A DNA stretch of 64,000 bases from G965276675 sp965276675 (GTDB taxonomy: Bacteria; Acidobacteriota; Terriglobia; Terriglobales; Acidobacteriaceae), in NCBI GenBank assembly GCA_965276675.1, contig OZ255624.1, forward strand, positions 124,001 to 188,000, given 5' to 3'. The stretch's first letter is position 1; every line of letters begins with the position of its first letter. The notes below the pieces were generated by a model that saw only the letters and a list, made by a program, of their open reading frames with translations, did no database searches and was not told the origin of the DNA. Below, piece after piece: positions 52,601 to 60,703 of this stretch. A program made the position numbers and the translations under genes.

Positions 52601-53858
52601 GTCTGTGAGCGTGATCACGGACGGCAACATTCAGTACTCTGGCGCGGCGGGCGGGTATGGCATTCGCACCTGCAGCGCTTACCCATACGTGCCGGTAAGC
52701 GGGTGGGGAACGACCAACTTTACCCTGCAAGGGGAGTATGTGAAGGTGTGGCAAGAGAACTGTGATCAGGTCGCGGGATTTCAGATCGAACCGCACTTCG
52801 CGCTGAACCTGAAGGCCGTAACTCCGCCGGGAACGGCGGTGAATCTTTCGGGAGCAACGGGGAGCTCAACGTACGTGTACGAATGTGTAAACGTAACGCG
52901 GCAGGGTACGGAGACGACCGGGACGGCTTCGGCGATCACCAACGGGCCGGCAGCACTTTCGCAGAACAACAACATTCACGTGTACTGCTCTAACAATGAT
53001 CCAGGGGCGTATTACCAGCGGATCTATCGCACGCAGGCGCCGGCAGGGTCGGGACTGCAGATAGGACTTGTGGCGTTCACGAACAACTGGACAGACACAG
53101 GCAGCCCGATAATCAATGCAACTCTGCCATCAGCGAGTGATCATACCGCGGACATTTCAACGCCAGGCAATCTGACGGTGACCGGTACAACGACACTGAA
53201 CTCACTGGTGATTACGGGCGGATGCACGGGGTGCGGTGGTGGCTCCGGTGGAGGCGGCAGCGCGACGGTGTTGCAGACCAATGGCGTGTCGAACGCGGTG
53301 CAGGGATTGCTGAACCTGCAGGCAGGGAACGGGGTCACGGTGAGCAACTCGAGCGGCGGCAATGTCAGCGTGGCCTGGGCGCCGGCAGATAGCAACTTTG
53401 GGTATACGGATACGCCAAACAGCTGGACACAGGCCCAGACGTTCAGCCAAGCAAAGATGGGGAACTGGTTCTTCGGGCCGAATGCGACCAATCCAGATGC
53501 CCTGTATTTCTTTGATAATTCCGCTACGAATGCGCACACCATGTTCAGCGTGACGGCGAACGGATTCCAGTTCGGGGCCGGCGATCTATTTGCCTGGTCA
53601 AACAATGGAAATGCGGATTTGGGCAGCCTGGATGTTGGGTTCAGCAGGTTGGGTCCTGGAGCAGTGGCCTGCGGCAATGGCGGCCATGGAGACCGGAGCT
53701 GCACGCTCGCAGTGGGCGCGATTACGACCATTGCGGCGACCCCGGTGTCTTCCTCCGTGACATGCACGGCAGGGGCGATCTGGGCGGATGACGCTTATCT
53801 GTACCACTGCTCGTCGGGTGGGAACAGCGTGAAGCGAGTGGCGCTGGGGAGTTTCTGA
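49602..53858 (+). CDS. Giant secreted tail-fibre/pectate-lyase-like protein
   Basis: 1418-aa protein from ATG 49602 (CAGGAGAC upstream). It begins with a Sec signal peptide (VPLRILWWAALVLGLSLSLA, ending near IFAA), unexpected for a phage tail protein. Residues about 130-290 hold phage tail-fibre repeats: three QxATKxYVD units and LPLSGGTVTGPLTLPGDP / VPLAGGSMTGPLILNSDP. From about 340 (YARSFGAVCNNTNDTAAVQA) a right-handed beta-helix of the pectate-lyase-3/rhamnogalacturonase type begins. The C-terminal part is rich in Gly/Ser/Asn and repetitive. It lies directly upstream of the small phage-like genes and terL. Role: adhesin or enzyme on the outside of the cell, or a captured fibre (inference). 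Confidence 0.8.
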   Translation: MLRTSEKVPLRILWWAALVLGLSLSLAPHQIFAAVTTTTVQDTVYRADGGIANGTLIVSWPAFSTPDNGAVAAGTLTVGIGADGFVSLKLAPNEGATPAGTYYTAVYHLSDGTVSKEYWLVPQTTTATIAAIRTQVVPAAVAMQSATKQYVDTVLYQLSGSYLPLSGGTVTGPLTLPGDPAAAAQAATKHYVDTAVGGINANAVGAVPLAGGSMTGPLILNSDPAQAAQAATKSYVDAQVKNAGGAGPDAATIASVNARVAKMGDTMTGPLNAPQVNHIIYADQYPTVQAAMTAACQASPAQSVIIPASVPVPPEFSPQEFTNTCNTQVVDERTGHQDIWYARSFGAVCNNTNDTAAVQAAINAAAAASTVLNGLHIVQLPSGNCSFNVYVPTGVMVQGQEGGTTGTTFVSNANRGQSPIFSMYGSNSGVRNMTLAGAGSGQFQSVSNAVRSQGTVTLTFPNAVPDSLQTGSQINSAGSSDPAFNGIATITAVGTNSISYNNAKRVTGCTFSAPGANQTATCNTSNAGGAWLGQSFKAGGSVTVTSGSGANAFTATGPITSLGSGNFPDTSDKFPTTVNFKVVSSSGTFSTQSAVLYPSDNVIALGQISGLKYGCGYCISTITGESRSGNVLTLTLATGSGGWPGNPGIDRLDVAGSSDPSINGTWTVAATPNVGGGQLYLTNPGPDVIHSTGTVGLMADKGIFVPNANNVIIEKVTGSNFGEGFIDWESGERLLVNLAQASSCLLDVNRHQLVPLPVNGPGFDVYPAQNPMGCVVMNGTDGYMQFSEISTGSWNPFGDPNQTSVVDATLPSKAIVVGFGGIDTWMDSDIGEISDQGLWNGSEFSRFYENRFDLNAGSGLENDGNENVFIGNTVLHDNRDHVINPGGWYGIDESGAWGGVAGGNIWSANHALSSNGKCDIHDGLSSASAPPNQWQGNQGSVCTADGYTGAFSFGEADFAAETVSSGNNGQAYVGGRRNWRLSSGGGTVGVNNFASGVNGQSVSVITDGNIQYSGAAGGYGIRTCSAYPYVPVSGWGTTNFTLQGEYVKVWQENCDQVAGFQIEPHFALNLKAVTPPGTAVNLSGATGSSTYVYECVNVTRQGTETTGTASAITNGPAALSQNNNIHVYCSNNDPGAYYQRIYRTQAPAGSGLQIGLVAFTNNWTDTGSPIINATLPSASDHTADISTPGNLTVTGTTTLNSLVITGGCTGCGGGSGGGGSATVLQTNGVSNAVQGLLNLQAGNGVTVSNSSGGNVSVAWAPADSNFGYTDTPNSWTQAQTFSQAKMGNWFFGPNATNPDALYFFDNSATNAHTMFSVTANGFQFGAGDLFAWSNNGNADLGSLDVGFSRLGPGAVACGNGGHGDRSCTLAVGAITTIAATPVSSSVTCTAGAIWADDAYLYHCSSGGNSVKRVALGSF

Positions 53859-53960
53859 CCCAGCGAATTAGCCAGCCGGCGAGTTAGCTGGCTGGTCATT
53901 GGAGTGGTCGATGGGAAGCCCTGGCTCTGGCTGGGGCTTTTTGTTGGGCCGGGAGGTGGG

Positions 53961-54179
53961 ATGAGCGGCTGGAAGGTGTGGTCGAAGGGAATTGCGGCAG
54001 CAGTGATCGGCGGAAGTGCGAGCGCGCTGACGGTGGCGCTGGCGGCACCGCAGTTATTTACGCTAAGCCGGGCGAGTGTGTTGGCTTTGCTGCGGGTGAG
54101 CGCGGTGGCGGCGGTGCTGAATGCGGCAGCGTACTTGAAGAAGAGTCCGTTGCCAACAGAATGCGAGGGCGGTAAGTAA
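53961..54179 (+). CDS. Small membrane protein, holin-like
   Basis: 72-aa protein from ATG 53961 (GGGAGGTGG upstream). Two hydrophobic segments are visible (GIAAAVIGGSASALTVALAA and ASVLALLRVSAVAAVLNAAA), then KKSPLP and a short tail. The size and context fit a phage holin or other small membrane protein. Its stop TAA overlaps the ATG of the next gene as TAATG. Confidence 0.55.
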   Translation: MSGWKVWSKGIAAAVIGGSASALTVALAAPQLFTLSRASVLALLRVSAVAAVLNAAAYLKKSPLPTECEGGK

Positions 54180-54547
54180 TGGCGGAGGTAAAGGTGGGAA
54201 CAGCGAGTATGTTTGGATTTTCTTCGACAGAGCATTTCTTTGCTGCGGCGTTGCACGACCTGCAGAAGGCATTGCAGTTTGCTGCGCATGCGGGGAGCGC
54301 GATCGCGAAAGCCGAGGGAGAGGCTGTAGCGATCACCAGTCTGGTGCCGAACAGCAACAAAGCAGTGACGCTGGAACGGGCGGCATTTGCGGCGCTGGGC
54401 CTGGTGGTGAATGCGGCGGCGGCGGCAAGTGCGGCGGCGGCCCAGGATGGCTTAAACCTGAAGCTGGATGCGGCGATGGTGACGGCGTTTCGCGCGCTGA
54501 TCGATGGCTGCAGGAGCGAGCTGGCGACTTTGGGTTACACGGTCTAA
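54179..54547 (+). CDS. Alanine-rich small protein of the phage region
   Basis: 122-aa protein coupled to the holin-like gene by TAATG. An amphipathic N-terminal part (FGFSSTEHFFAAALHDLQKA) is followed by an Ala-rich helix (AALGLVVNAAAAASAAAAQD) and ALIDGCRSELATLGYTV. No family recognised. The coupling suggests a partner of the preceding membrane protein. Confidence 0.6.
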   Translation: MAEVKVGTASMFGFSSTEHFFAAALHDLQKALQFAAHAGSAIAKAEGEAVAITSLVPNSNKAVTLERAAFAALGLVVNAAAAASAAAAQDGLNLKLDAAMVTAFRALIDGCRSELATLGYTV

Positions 54548-54613
54548 GGCTGGCCGGAAGGTCGCTCACCACAGAGGGCGGAGAGCACAGGGACAATAGA
54601 ATGTGCTCTCTTT

Positions 54614-54654
54614 CCTCTGCCGGTCTTGCAAGAACTCCGGTCGAGATAACAGGG
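54614..54654. repeat. REP-like palindromic repeat, partial copy 4
   Basis: CTCTGCCGGTCTTGCAAGAA followed by CTCCGGTCGAGATAACAGGG matches the right half of the copies at 45335, 46542 and 49447. It lies immediately upstream of the terL ribosome-binding site. Confidence 0.55.
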
Positions 54655-54660
54655 AGAACG

Positions 54661-56142
54661 ATGTTTGAGGGCGATCTGGAAGAGCTGCTAGGTTTGGGAA
54701 AGATCTTCGATACACGGCCCGCGAGCCTGGGAGGGCGGACGGCGGGGATCTTCTTGGCGGAGACGCTGCTGAAGGTGCGGACGAGGACGGGTGTGACACA
54801 GCCGCTGATGCCGAACCGGGTGCAGGCGGAGTTTGAGCGGAGGCGCGGACGGCAGAACGTGGTGCTGAAGGCGCGACAGATGGGGATTAGTACGTGGGTG
54901 GCGGCACGGTTTTTTCTGAAGACGATCACGCAGCCAGGGACGTTGACGGTGGAGGTGGCGCATACGCAGGAAGCGGCGGAGGAGATCTTCCGGATTGTGC
55001 ATCGCTTCTATAGCGAGCTGCCGGCGGAGCTGCGCGAAGGGGCACTAAAGACGTCGCGGGCAAATGCGCGGTCACTGGTGTTTCCGCGGCTGGACAGCGA
55101 GTACCGGGTGGAGACAGCGGCCGACCCAAATGCGGGGCGCGGGTTGACGATCCAGAATCTCCATTGCTCGGAGGTGGGGAGGTGGGGCGGCGATGGGGCG
55201 GCTACACTGGCCGGACTGCGGGCCTCGATGCCTGCGGCAGGCGGTGAGGTGGTGATCGAGTCGACGGCGAACGGAGCCTACGGCTGCTTCTATGACGAGT
55301 GGAGCGCGGCGGATGAGACCGGTACGGTGCGGCACTTCTTTCCGTGGTGGTGGGAGGGGAGTTACCGGCTGGAGAATCCGGCGAAGTACCTGACAGACGA
55401 GGAGCAGGAGTTGGTGGCAGCGCATGGGCTGAGCGCAGAACAGGTGGCGTTTCGGCGGGGGATGAAGCGGCGGTTTGGGACGCTGGCACGACAGGAGTAT
55501 CCGGAGACAGCGAGCGATTGCTTTCTGAGCAGCGGCAGTTGCGTATTTGATGCAGAGGCGATTGAAGCGAGGTTGCGCGCGGCGCCAGCGCCGTCCGAAA
55601 CGCGGTGGAATGGACAGCTGCAGGTGTGGTTTCCCGCGATGGCGGGCAGGAAATACCTGGTGGCGGTGGATCCTGCGGGTGGTGGTGCAGAGGGCGACTT
55701 CGCGGCCGCGCAGGTAGTGGATCTTGGCACGGGATTGCAGTGCGCGGAGCTGCGGGGCAAGATGGGATTGCTGGAGCTGGCGCAGCGGACGACGGAGCTG
55801 GCACGGGAGTACGGCGGGGCGCTGCTGGCGGTGGAGCGGAACAACCATGGCGCAGGCGTGCTGGCGTACCTGCACAGCGTGTGCCGATACGAGCGGTTGT
55901 ATCGCCAGGACGGGCAGGATGGGTGGTTGACTTCGGTGGTGACGCGGCCGGAGATGCTGCATGGGCTGGAACGGGTGCTGATCGAGCGGCCTGAGGCGCT
56001 GATGAGTACGCGGCTGCTCCGGGAGCTAAAGACCTTTGTGCGGGATGCGCGGGGGAAGACGGGCGCGGCTGCGGGGCAGCATGACGATTGCGCGATGGCG
56101 ATGGGAATGGCAATCGCGATCCGGGCCGAGGGTGGCTGGTAG
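54661..56142 (+). CDS. terL: Phage terminase large subunit
   Basis: 493-aa DNA-packaging motor from ATG 54661 (AGGGAG upstream; 20 open codons before it overlap the repeat and are discounted). Residues 70-80 (KARQMGISTWV) are the Walker A-like packaging motif. EVVIESTANG is the Walker B/coupling region. The C-terminal nuclease domain has LVAVDPAGG and QHDDCAMAMGMA with the metal-binding aspartates. It starts the HK97-type head module. Confidence 0.9.
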   Translation: MFEGDLEELLGLGKIFDTRPASLGGRTAGIFLAETLLKVRTRTGVTQPLMPNRVQAEFERRRGRQNVVLKARQMGISTWVAARFFLKTITQPGTLTVEVAHTQEAAEEIFRIVHRFYSELPAELREGALKTSRANARSLVFPRLDSEYRVETAADPNAGRGLTIQNLHCSEVGRWGGDGAATLAGLRASMPAAGGEVVIESTANGAYGCFYDEWSAADETGTVRHFFPWWWEGSYRLENPAKYLTDEEQELVAAHGLSAEQVAFRRGMKRRFGTLARQEYPETASDCFLSSGSCVFDAEAIEARLRAAPAPSETRWNGQLQVWFPAMAGRKYLVAVDPAGGGAEGDFAAAQVVDLGTGLQCAELRGKMGLLELAQRTTELAREYGGALLAVERNNHGAGVLAYLHSVCRYERLYRQDGQDGWLTSVVTRPEMLHGLERVLIERPEALMSTRLLRELKTFVRDARGKTGAAAGQHDDCAMAMGMAIAIRAEGGW

Positions 56143-56407
56143 GCAAAGGGACAGAGATCAGAAAAACTAACAGAATGCTGGGGGCTTGAAGAGTAGGGGA
56201 TGCGCTTCGCGCATGGGTCCAACCCCTTCGATTTCGCTCAGGGCAGGCTCTTTGCGCTCCGGTACTCCTGAGATTTCGGATCCTGTTCAACGCAAAGGAT
56301 GGGCACCCAGATGTTTCACGATCATGATTTCACCATCATGGTTGCGCGATCATAGGAGGTCAGGGCAAAGTAGAATGCGCTGAACGGATGGTGGCGAGGA
56401 GCGACGG

Positions 56408-57286
56408 TTGGCGGTTTTGGCGACGCAGCAGATACGGGCGATGCGGGGTGGCGCACAGAGTCATCTGATGCTGGCGTCGGATGACAACCTGTATGTGGTG
56501 AAATTCCAGAACAATCCGCAGGGTACGCGGGTGCTGGCCAATGAGTACTTGGCTACCAAGCTCGCCGAAGCAGCGGGGCTGACGGTTCCGGCGTGCGACG
56601 TGGTTGAGGTGACGGAGTGGCTGGTGGCACATACGCCAGAGTTACAGTTACAAATGGCATCCGGGAGGCAGCGCTGCCAGGCTGGGCTGCAGTTTGGGTC
56701 GCGGTTTGTGGGTGGCGCAGCACCGGGGCAGGTGGTCGACTATCTGCCGGAGACGCAGCTGCTGGAGACCAGGAACCTGCGAGAGTTCGCGGGGATGCTG
56801 ATAGTCGATAAGTGGACGTGCAATGTCAATGGACGGCAAGCGGTGTTTGGGAAGAGGCCGCGAGAGCGCCGGTACTCCGCGACGTTTATTGACCAAGGCT
56901 ACTGCTTCAATGCGGGGGAGTGGCAGTTTATCAATGCACCACTACGAGGCGTCTTTCCGCGCAATCTAGTCTACGAATGGATCGTTGGTTGGGAGAGCTT
57001 TGAACCATGGTTGGGCCGGGTGGAGCGGATGGAGCCGCCGACGCTCTGGAAGATCGCGGAAGCAGTTCCGCCAGAGTGGTACGGTGGCGATCCTGGGACG
57101 ATTGAAGGATTGGTGGGGGAGTTGATCCAACGGCGCGGAAAGGTGCGGGAGATGATAGACCTGTTTCGCATGTCCGAAAGAGAGCCGTTTCCGAACTGGG
57201 GTCGTCGGGCGGGAGAGATGCGGGCAGAAATGTTTGCGGAGCCGATGAGGAGTCCCAAAACGGGAGCGGGCAAGGTGGTGATGTAG
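56408..57286 (+). CDS. HipA-like kinase domain protein (first gene of cassette)
   Basis: 292-aa protein from TTG 56408 with GAGGAG six to seven bases upstream. It resembles the HipA_2 group of protein-kinase-fold toxins. Visible kinase-like features: a Gly-rich start (RAMRGGAQSHLM), a β3-type lysine K32 in LYVVKF, D134 in LIVDKWTCNVNGRQ (catalytic-loop D-x4-N139), and D162 in ATFIDQGY, the metal-binding equivalent. The neighbour is a DUF3037 gene, a pair I know from other bacteria. It lies between terL and portal where structural genes are expected, after 265 bp that has no gene and may hold a promoter. Inference: a cargo gene used in defence or lysogeny control. Kinase activity is untested. 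Confidence 0.7.
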   Translation: MAVLATQQIRAMRGGAQSHLMLASDDNLYVVKFQNNPQGTRVLANEYLATKLAEAAGLTVPACDVVEVTEWLVAHTPELQLQMASGRQRCQAGLQFGSRFVGGAAPGQVVDYLPETQLLETRNLREFAGMLIVDKWTCNVNGRQAVFGKRPRERRYSATFIDQGYCFNAGEWQFINAPLRGVFPRNLVYEWIVGWESFEPWLGRVERMEPPTLWKIAEAVPPEWYGGDPGTIEGLVGELIQRRGKVREMIDLFRMSEREPFPNWGRRAGEMRAEMFAEPMRSPKTGAGKVVM

Positions 57287-57341
57287 TTTGGGTGACGTAC
57301 CCCTTCGAGAAAAAGTGTTGAATAAGAAATAGGGGTGAGGT

Positions 57342-58136
57342 TTGGAGCGGAGTCCTTGTGAGTTCTCGCTGATCCGGTATGTGCCGGATCCGGTGAAGAA
57401 TGAATTCATCAACATCGGCGTGTTGCTTCGCGGTGAAGCGGGGCGGACGGACGTGCGGTTTACGCGCGACTGGAGCCGGGTGCGATGCATGGATCCGGAG
57501 GCGGACACGGCGATGCTGGAAGCGCTGGAAGGCGAGGTACGGCAACGGCTGAACGAGGTGACGGGCGCACTGAAGGATTCGTTCTCGAATGCAGTGCAGG
57601 TGACAGAGGCAAAGGCGTGCCTAGCTGAGTCGTTTGCGACGCAGATGGAGCAGCTGATGGGGCTGTATGTCGAGGCGCAAAAGAGGAAGCGTGAGACGCG
57701 ACGCACGGGACGGCTGGGAGTGCATGCGCAGATGCGGACGCAGTTTGAACGGGCTGGAGTTTGGGATCTGATGCAGAAGCGCATTCCCGCGGCACGGTAT
57801 ACGAGGGTGGGCGATCCGCTGCGGATCGATTGCGGGTACCGGCCAAATGGCGTGATCCGGATGTTCCAAGCGGTGTCACTCGGGGGCGAGGTGGAAGGTG
57901 CGAAGGGGCTGGCGCTTTCGGCTGCTGACCTGGAGGCCGGGGTGCAACGCGTGGAGGATGCAACGCTGGAGTTGACGGCGATTGTGGAGCCGCTGCGCGA
58001 GACGGGTGAAGACGACGAGCAAGTAGCGCAGTACCGTTTTGCAGTGGAGACGATGGAGCGGGGACGGATTCGGGTATTGACGACGGTGGATCTGCCGCGG
58101 GTGGCGGAGAGGGCACAGCAGGAGTTGCGTATTTAG
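57342..58136 (+). CDS. DUF3037 family protein (second gene of cassette)
   Basis: 264-aa protein starting at TTG 57342 (AGGGGTGAGG upstream). The family start FSLIRYVPDPVKNEFINIGV (residues 9-28) is clear. The rest is helical: LEALEGEVRQRLNEVTGALK, and LMGLYVEAQKRKRETRRTGR. The C-terminus has a strand pattern and the motif FAVETMERGRIRV. It follows the HipA-like gene by 55 bp and ends 93 bp before a strong terminator, so the two form a self-contained unit. Function unknown; as a partner of a HipA-like kinase it might be a regulator, substrate or antitoxin (inference). Confidence 0.75.
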   Translation: MERSPCEFSLIRYVPDPVKNEFINIGVLLRGEAGRTDVRFTRDWSRVRCMDPEADTAMLEALEGEVRQRLNEVTGALKDSFSNAVQVTEAKACLAESFATQMEQLMGLYVEAQKRKRETRRTGRLGVHAQMRTQFERAGVWDLMQKRIPAARYTRVGDPLRIDCGYRPNGVIRMFQAVSLGGEVEGAKGLALSAADLEAGVQRVEDATLELTAIVEPLRETGEDDEQVAQYRFAVETMERGRIRVLTTVDLPRVAERAQQELRI

Positions 58137-58229
58137 CGGTTAGCAAGTCAGCGAGTTGGCAGGCTGTTGAGCCAGTTTGGGCTGAGGTTCGGCAGCGAAG
58201 TTCGAGAAACGATTACGGAAGTTAAGAGG

Positions 58230-58262
58230 GGCATGGCCGATGGCTGTGCCTTTTTTGTTTTG
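58230..58262 (+). terminator. Terminator of the HipA-like/DUF3037 cassette
   Basis: GGCATGGCC-GAT-GGCTGTGCC (9-bp stem, two G-T pairs) followed by TTTTTTGTTTT. It separates the cassette from portal. Confidence 0.85.
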
Positions 58263-58316
58263 GGGCGGAAATAAGTCAGCGGGTTAGCAGCAGAGTTTAA
58301 GAGGGGACGACAGAGC

Positions 58317-59591
58317 ATGAACGTACGAGAGAACGTACGCACCGCGTGGAAGCGACTGAGTGCTGCGGGAGCGGAGAGCCAGGGAGCGGAAGAGGTACAA
58401 GCACCGCGCAAGACACAGCCGCTGCCGTCGATCCTGAGCCCGTATGGGATGGCGACGCAGAACCTGCTCCCTAAACCAACTCCGGAGAACCTGCGGCGCT
58501 TTGCGGAGACGCCAGTGGTGCGGCGCGCGATCAACCTGATCAAGGACCGCGTGGCCTGCATGAACTGGCAGGTGAAGTTGAAGCGTTCCTACGGCTTTGG
58601 CGACGTGGAGAATGCGGCTGGGAAGATGGCAACACTGCGGTTGTGTCTGGAAGAGCCGAACGACTCCGATTCGTTTCGCACGCTGATCGAGCAGGTGCTT
58701 GAGGATGCGTTGGTGGGGGGCTTTGGCGCCGTCGAAATGGGACTGACGGGCGATGCGATGCGCCCGGTCTCGATGTGGGCGGTAGATGGCGCAACGATCC
58801 GGATCAATCCCAAGTGGAACGGCGGCAACGAGACGCCGCGATATGCACAGGCGGGTGCTTTCAGCAGCGTGGACAAGGCGGTCTCGCTGGCCGATGACGA
58901 GCTGATGTACATCCGCATGAATCCGCGGACACACACACCCTTTGGTTTGGGACCGCTGGAGGTTGCATTCGAAACGGTGAACAGCTTTCTCAGCGCGCAT
59001 CGCTTTGCCGGCAAGCTGGCGAGCAACGCTGTGGTGCAGTATGCGCTGTGGCTGAATGAGACCACACCGGCGCAGCACGACCGGCTGATCCGCTGGTGGC
59101 AAGACGAGATCGAGGGCACGGGCCGGGTGCCGATTCTGAGCACGGAGCAGAAGCCGGAGGTGCTGCGGTTTGGGAGCGGAACGGATGCGGATCTGCGGTT
59201 GAGCTGGCAGAGCTTTCTGATCCGGATGATCGCGAATGCGTTCTCGTTACCGCCAATGCTGCTGGGGCTTGAGAACGACGTGAACAAGTCGACGTCGGGC
59301 GAGCTGGGGGATGAGGCGTTTCGGTCTGCGATCGTGCCGATGGCGCGACTGATCGAGCAGCACATTACGCGCGATCTCTTCGGCAAACGGCTGGGCTGGC
59401 GCGAGTTCGAGTTTATGTTTACGGATCTGGATTCCCGGGATGAGTTGACGGAGGTGCAGATCCAGACGCAGTTGCTGAGGGCCGGGGTGGTGACGGTAGA
59501 TGAGGTGCGGGCGATGCGCGGGCTGGGTCCGCTGGACACTTTGGCAACCGCATCGGTGGCAGATAAGGAGGACGGAGTCGCAGGCGCATAG
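58317..59591 (+). CDS. Phage portal protein (HK97 type)
   Basis: 424-aa protein forming the dodecameric channel through which DNA enters the head. Features: RRAINLIKDRVACMNWQVK near residues 69-87, the ring segment MWAVDGATIRINPKW, HRFAGKLASNAVVQYAL, LRLSWQSFLIRMIANAFSLP and the tail with LRAGVVTVDEVRAMRGLGPL. The order terL, (cassette), portal, protease, capsid is that of HK97-like phages. Confidence 0.88.
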   Translation: MNVRENVRTAWKRLSAAGAESQGAEEVQAPRKTQPLPSILSPYGMATQNLLPKPTPENLRRFAETPVVRRAINLIKDRVACMNWQVKLKRSYGFGDVENAAGKMATLRLCLEEPNDSDSFRTLIEQVLEDALVGGFGAVEMGLTGDAMRPVSMWAVDGATIRINPKWNGGNETPRYAQAGAFSSVDKAVSLADDELMYIRMNPRTHTPFGLGPLEVAFETVNSFLSAHRFAGKLASNAVVQYALWLNETTPAQHDRLIRWWQDEIEGTGRVPILSTEQKPEVLRFGSGTDADLRLSWQSFLIRMIANAFSLPPMLLGLENDVNKSTSGELGDEAFRSAIVPMARLIEQHITRDLFGKRLGWREFEFMFTDLDSRDELTEVQIQTQLLRAGVVTVDEVRAMRGLGPLDTLATASVADKEDGVAGA

Positions 59592-59654
59592 ACGCATAGA
59601 TATAGAGAGCTTCGGTTGCAGGGGCGAATGATTGAAGAGAACACGGGAGAGGGA

Positions 59655-60215
59655 ATGAAGCTACAGGCGATGGCGGTGAGCATGCCGGAGGTGCGGAACC
59701 ATCCGAACAGGATTCCGTTTGAGGGTGTGCTGACGTATGTCGATCTACCGAGCGACCGGGCACCCTCCGGCGCACGGAGCCACAGGGTCATTCTTACGCG
59801 CACGGCGGCGGCAGAGGCGCTGCCGTCACTGCTGGGGATGGCAGTGGATTACTGTCCGGGTTGGGACGGGCATGATGCGCGGCGGAAGTGCGGGATTATC
59901 ACGGACGCGAATATCGAGGGAAATCAGATCAAGGTGGCTGGGTATCTATTTGGCCGCGACTTTCCCGAAGTGGAAGCACAGATGAAGAAGGCGGCAGCGG
60001 CGGTGATGGGGATGAGTTATGAGCTGGCCGATGCCCATGTAGAAGATATGCGAGCGCAGGTGTGGAGATTGACGAAGGTGACGTTCACCGGAGCGGCCAT
60101 CCTGCTGCGGGAGAAGGCTGCGTATGGGAACACGGCGTTCCGGTTGACCAAGGATGCCGTGGTGAATCCGCGAATGGCGGCGCAACCCCAACAGTTAGCT
60201 GCGCGGTATGCCTGA
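59655..60215 (+). CDS. Prohead protease-like protein
   Basis: 186-aa protein from ATG 59655 (GGGAGAGGG just before it; a TTG 39 bases upstream is possible). The middle part GWDGHDARRKCGIITDANIE and the following strand/turn GNQIKVAGYLFGRDFPE recall the S78/U9-type prohead proteases. The likely catalytic His is in WDGHD and the Ser in GMSYELAD. Its position between portal and scaffold/capsid is the normal place. Similarity is weak by eye, so moderate confidence. Confidence 0.65.
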   Translation: MKLQAMAVSMPEVRNHPNRIPFEGVLTYVDLPSDRAPSGARSHRVILTRTAAAEALPSLLGMAVDYCPGWDGHDARRKCGIITDANIEGNQIKVAGYLFGRDFPEVEAQMKKAAAAVMGMSYELADAHVEDMRAQVWRLTKVTFTGAAILLREKAAYGNTAFRLTKDAVVNPRMAAQPQQLAARYA

Positions 60216-60261
60216 GCCGTGCGCATGCGGTAAGAGAGTTTAGAGAAAAGGTGAAGCAGCG

Positions 60262-60681
60262 ATGGAAGAGACAAGCCTGAACGACGTATTGGGTGAGAGC
60301 GTGGAACGACTGGTGGCCGCAGCTGGATTGCTGGAAAAGACGGTGGCCTGGATGGAAGAGCGGCATGCTTCGATCACGGGCGATGTGGCGAAGATTGTGG
60401 CTACGGTGGAGGGCAACGATGGAGCCCAGCGCTTTGCCGAGTTGGAACGCAAGCTGGCCGAGGCTGAGCGGCAGATTGCGGATATGAAGGCACAGACCGC
60501 ACCTGTGCTCTCACCGCGCAAGACGCTGCCGGTTGCAACCGCACAACTGCTAGCGAAGCAAGGAATCAGCAATGTGGACAGCATTGAAGCAGGATCACTC
60601 GATGCGGCACTGGCGGGGTTGAGCACCGAGCAGCGGATTGCCGTAAAGGCGCAGCTGATACGTACCGGCGCACTCGCTTAA
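60262..60681 (+). CDS. Scaffold-like coiled-coil protein
   Basis: 139-aa protein with a strong coiled-coil stretch (FAELERKLAEAERQIADMKA) and a C-terminal helical part (SNVDSIEAGSLDAALAGLST). Size and place before the capsid gene suggest a scaffolding protein or the delta-domain equivalent of HK97. No homologue recognised. A terminator follows within 23 bp. Confidence 0.6.
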   Translation: MEETSLNDVLGESVERLVAAAGLLEKTVAWMEERHASITGDVAKIVATVEGNDGAQRFAELERKLAEAERQIADMKAQTAPVLSPRKTLPVATAQLLAKQGISNVDSIEAGSLDAALAGLSTEQRIAVKAQLIRTGALA

Positions 60682-60703
60682 GCTTACGCACTCAGTCGAT
60701 AGA

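Noticed and set aside
55202..56290. Leftward 362-aa Pro/Ser/Arg-rich frame over terL
   Set aside because: High-GC antisense artefact with no motif; terL is well supported on the other strand.
58589..59803. Leftward 404-aa frame over portal
   Set aside because: Ser-rich antisense shadow of the portal gene.
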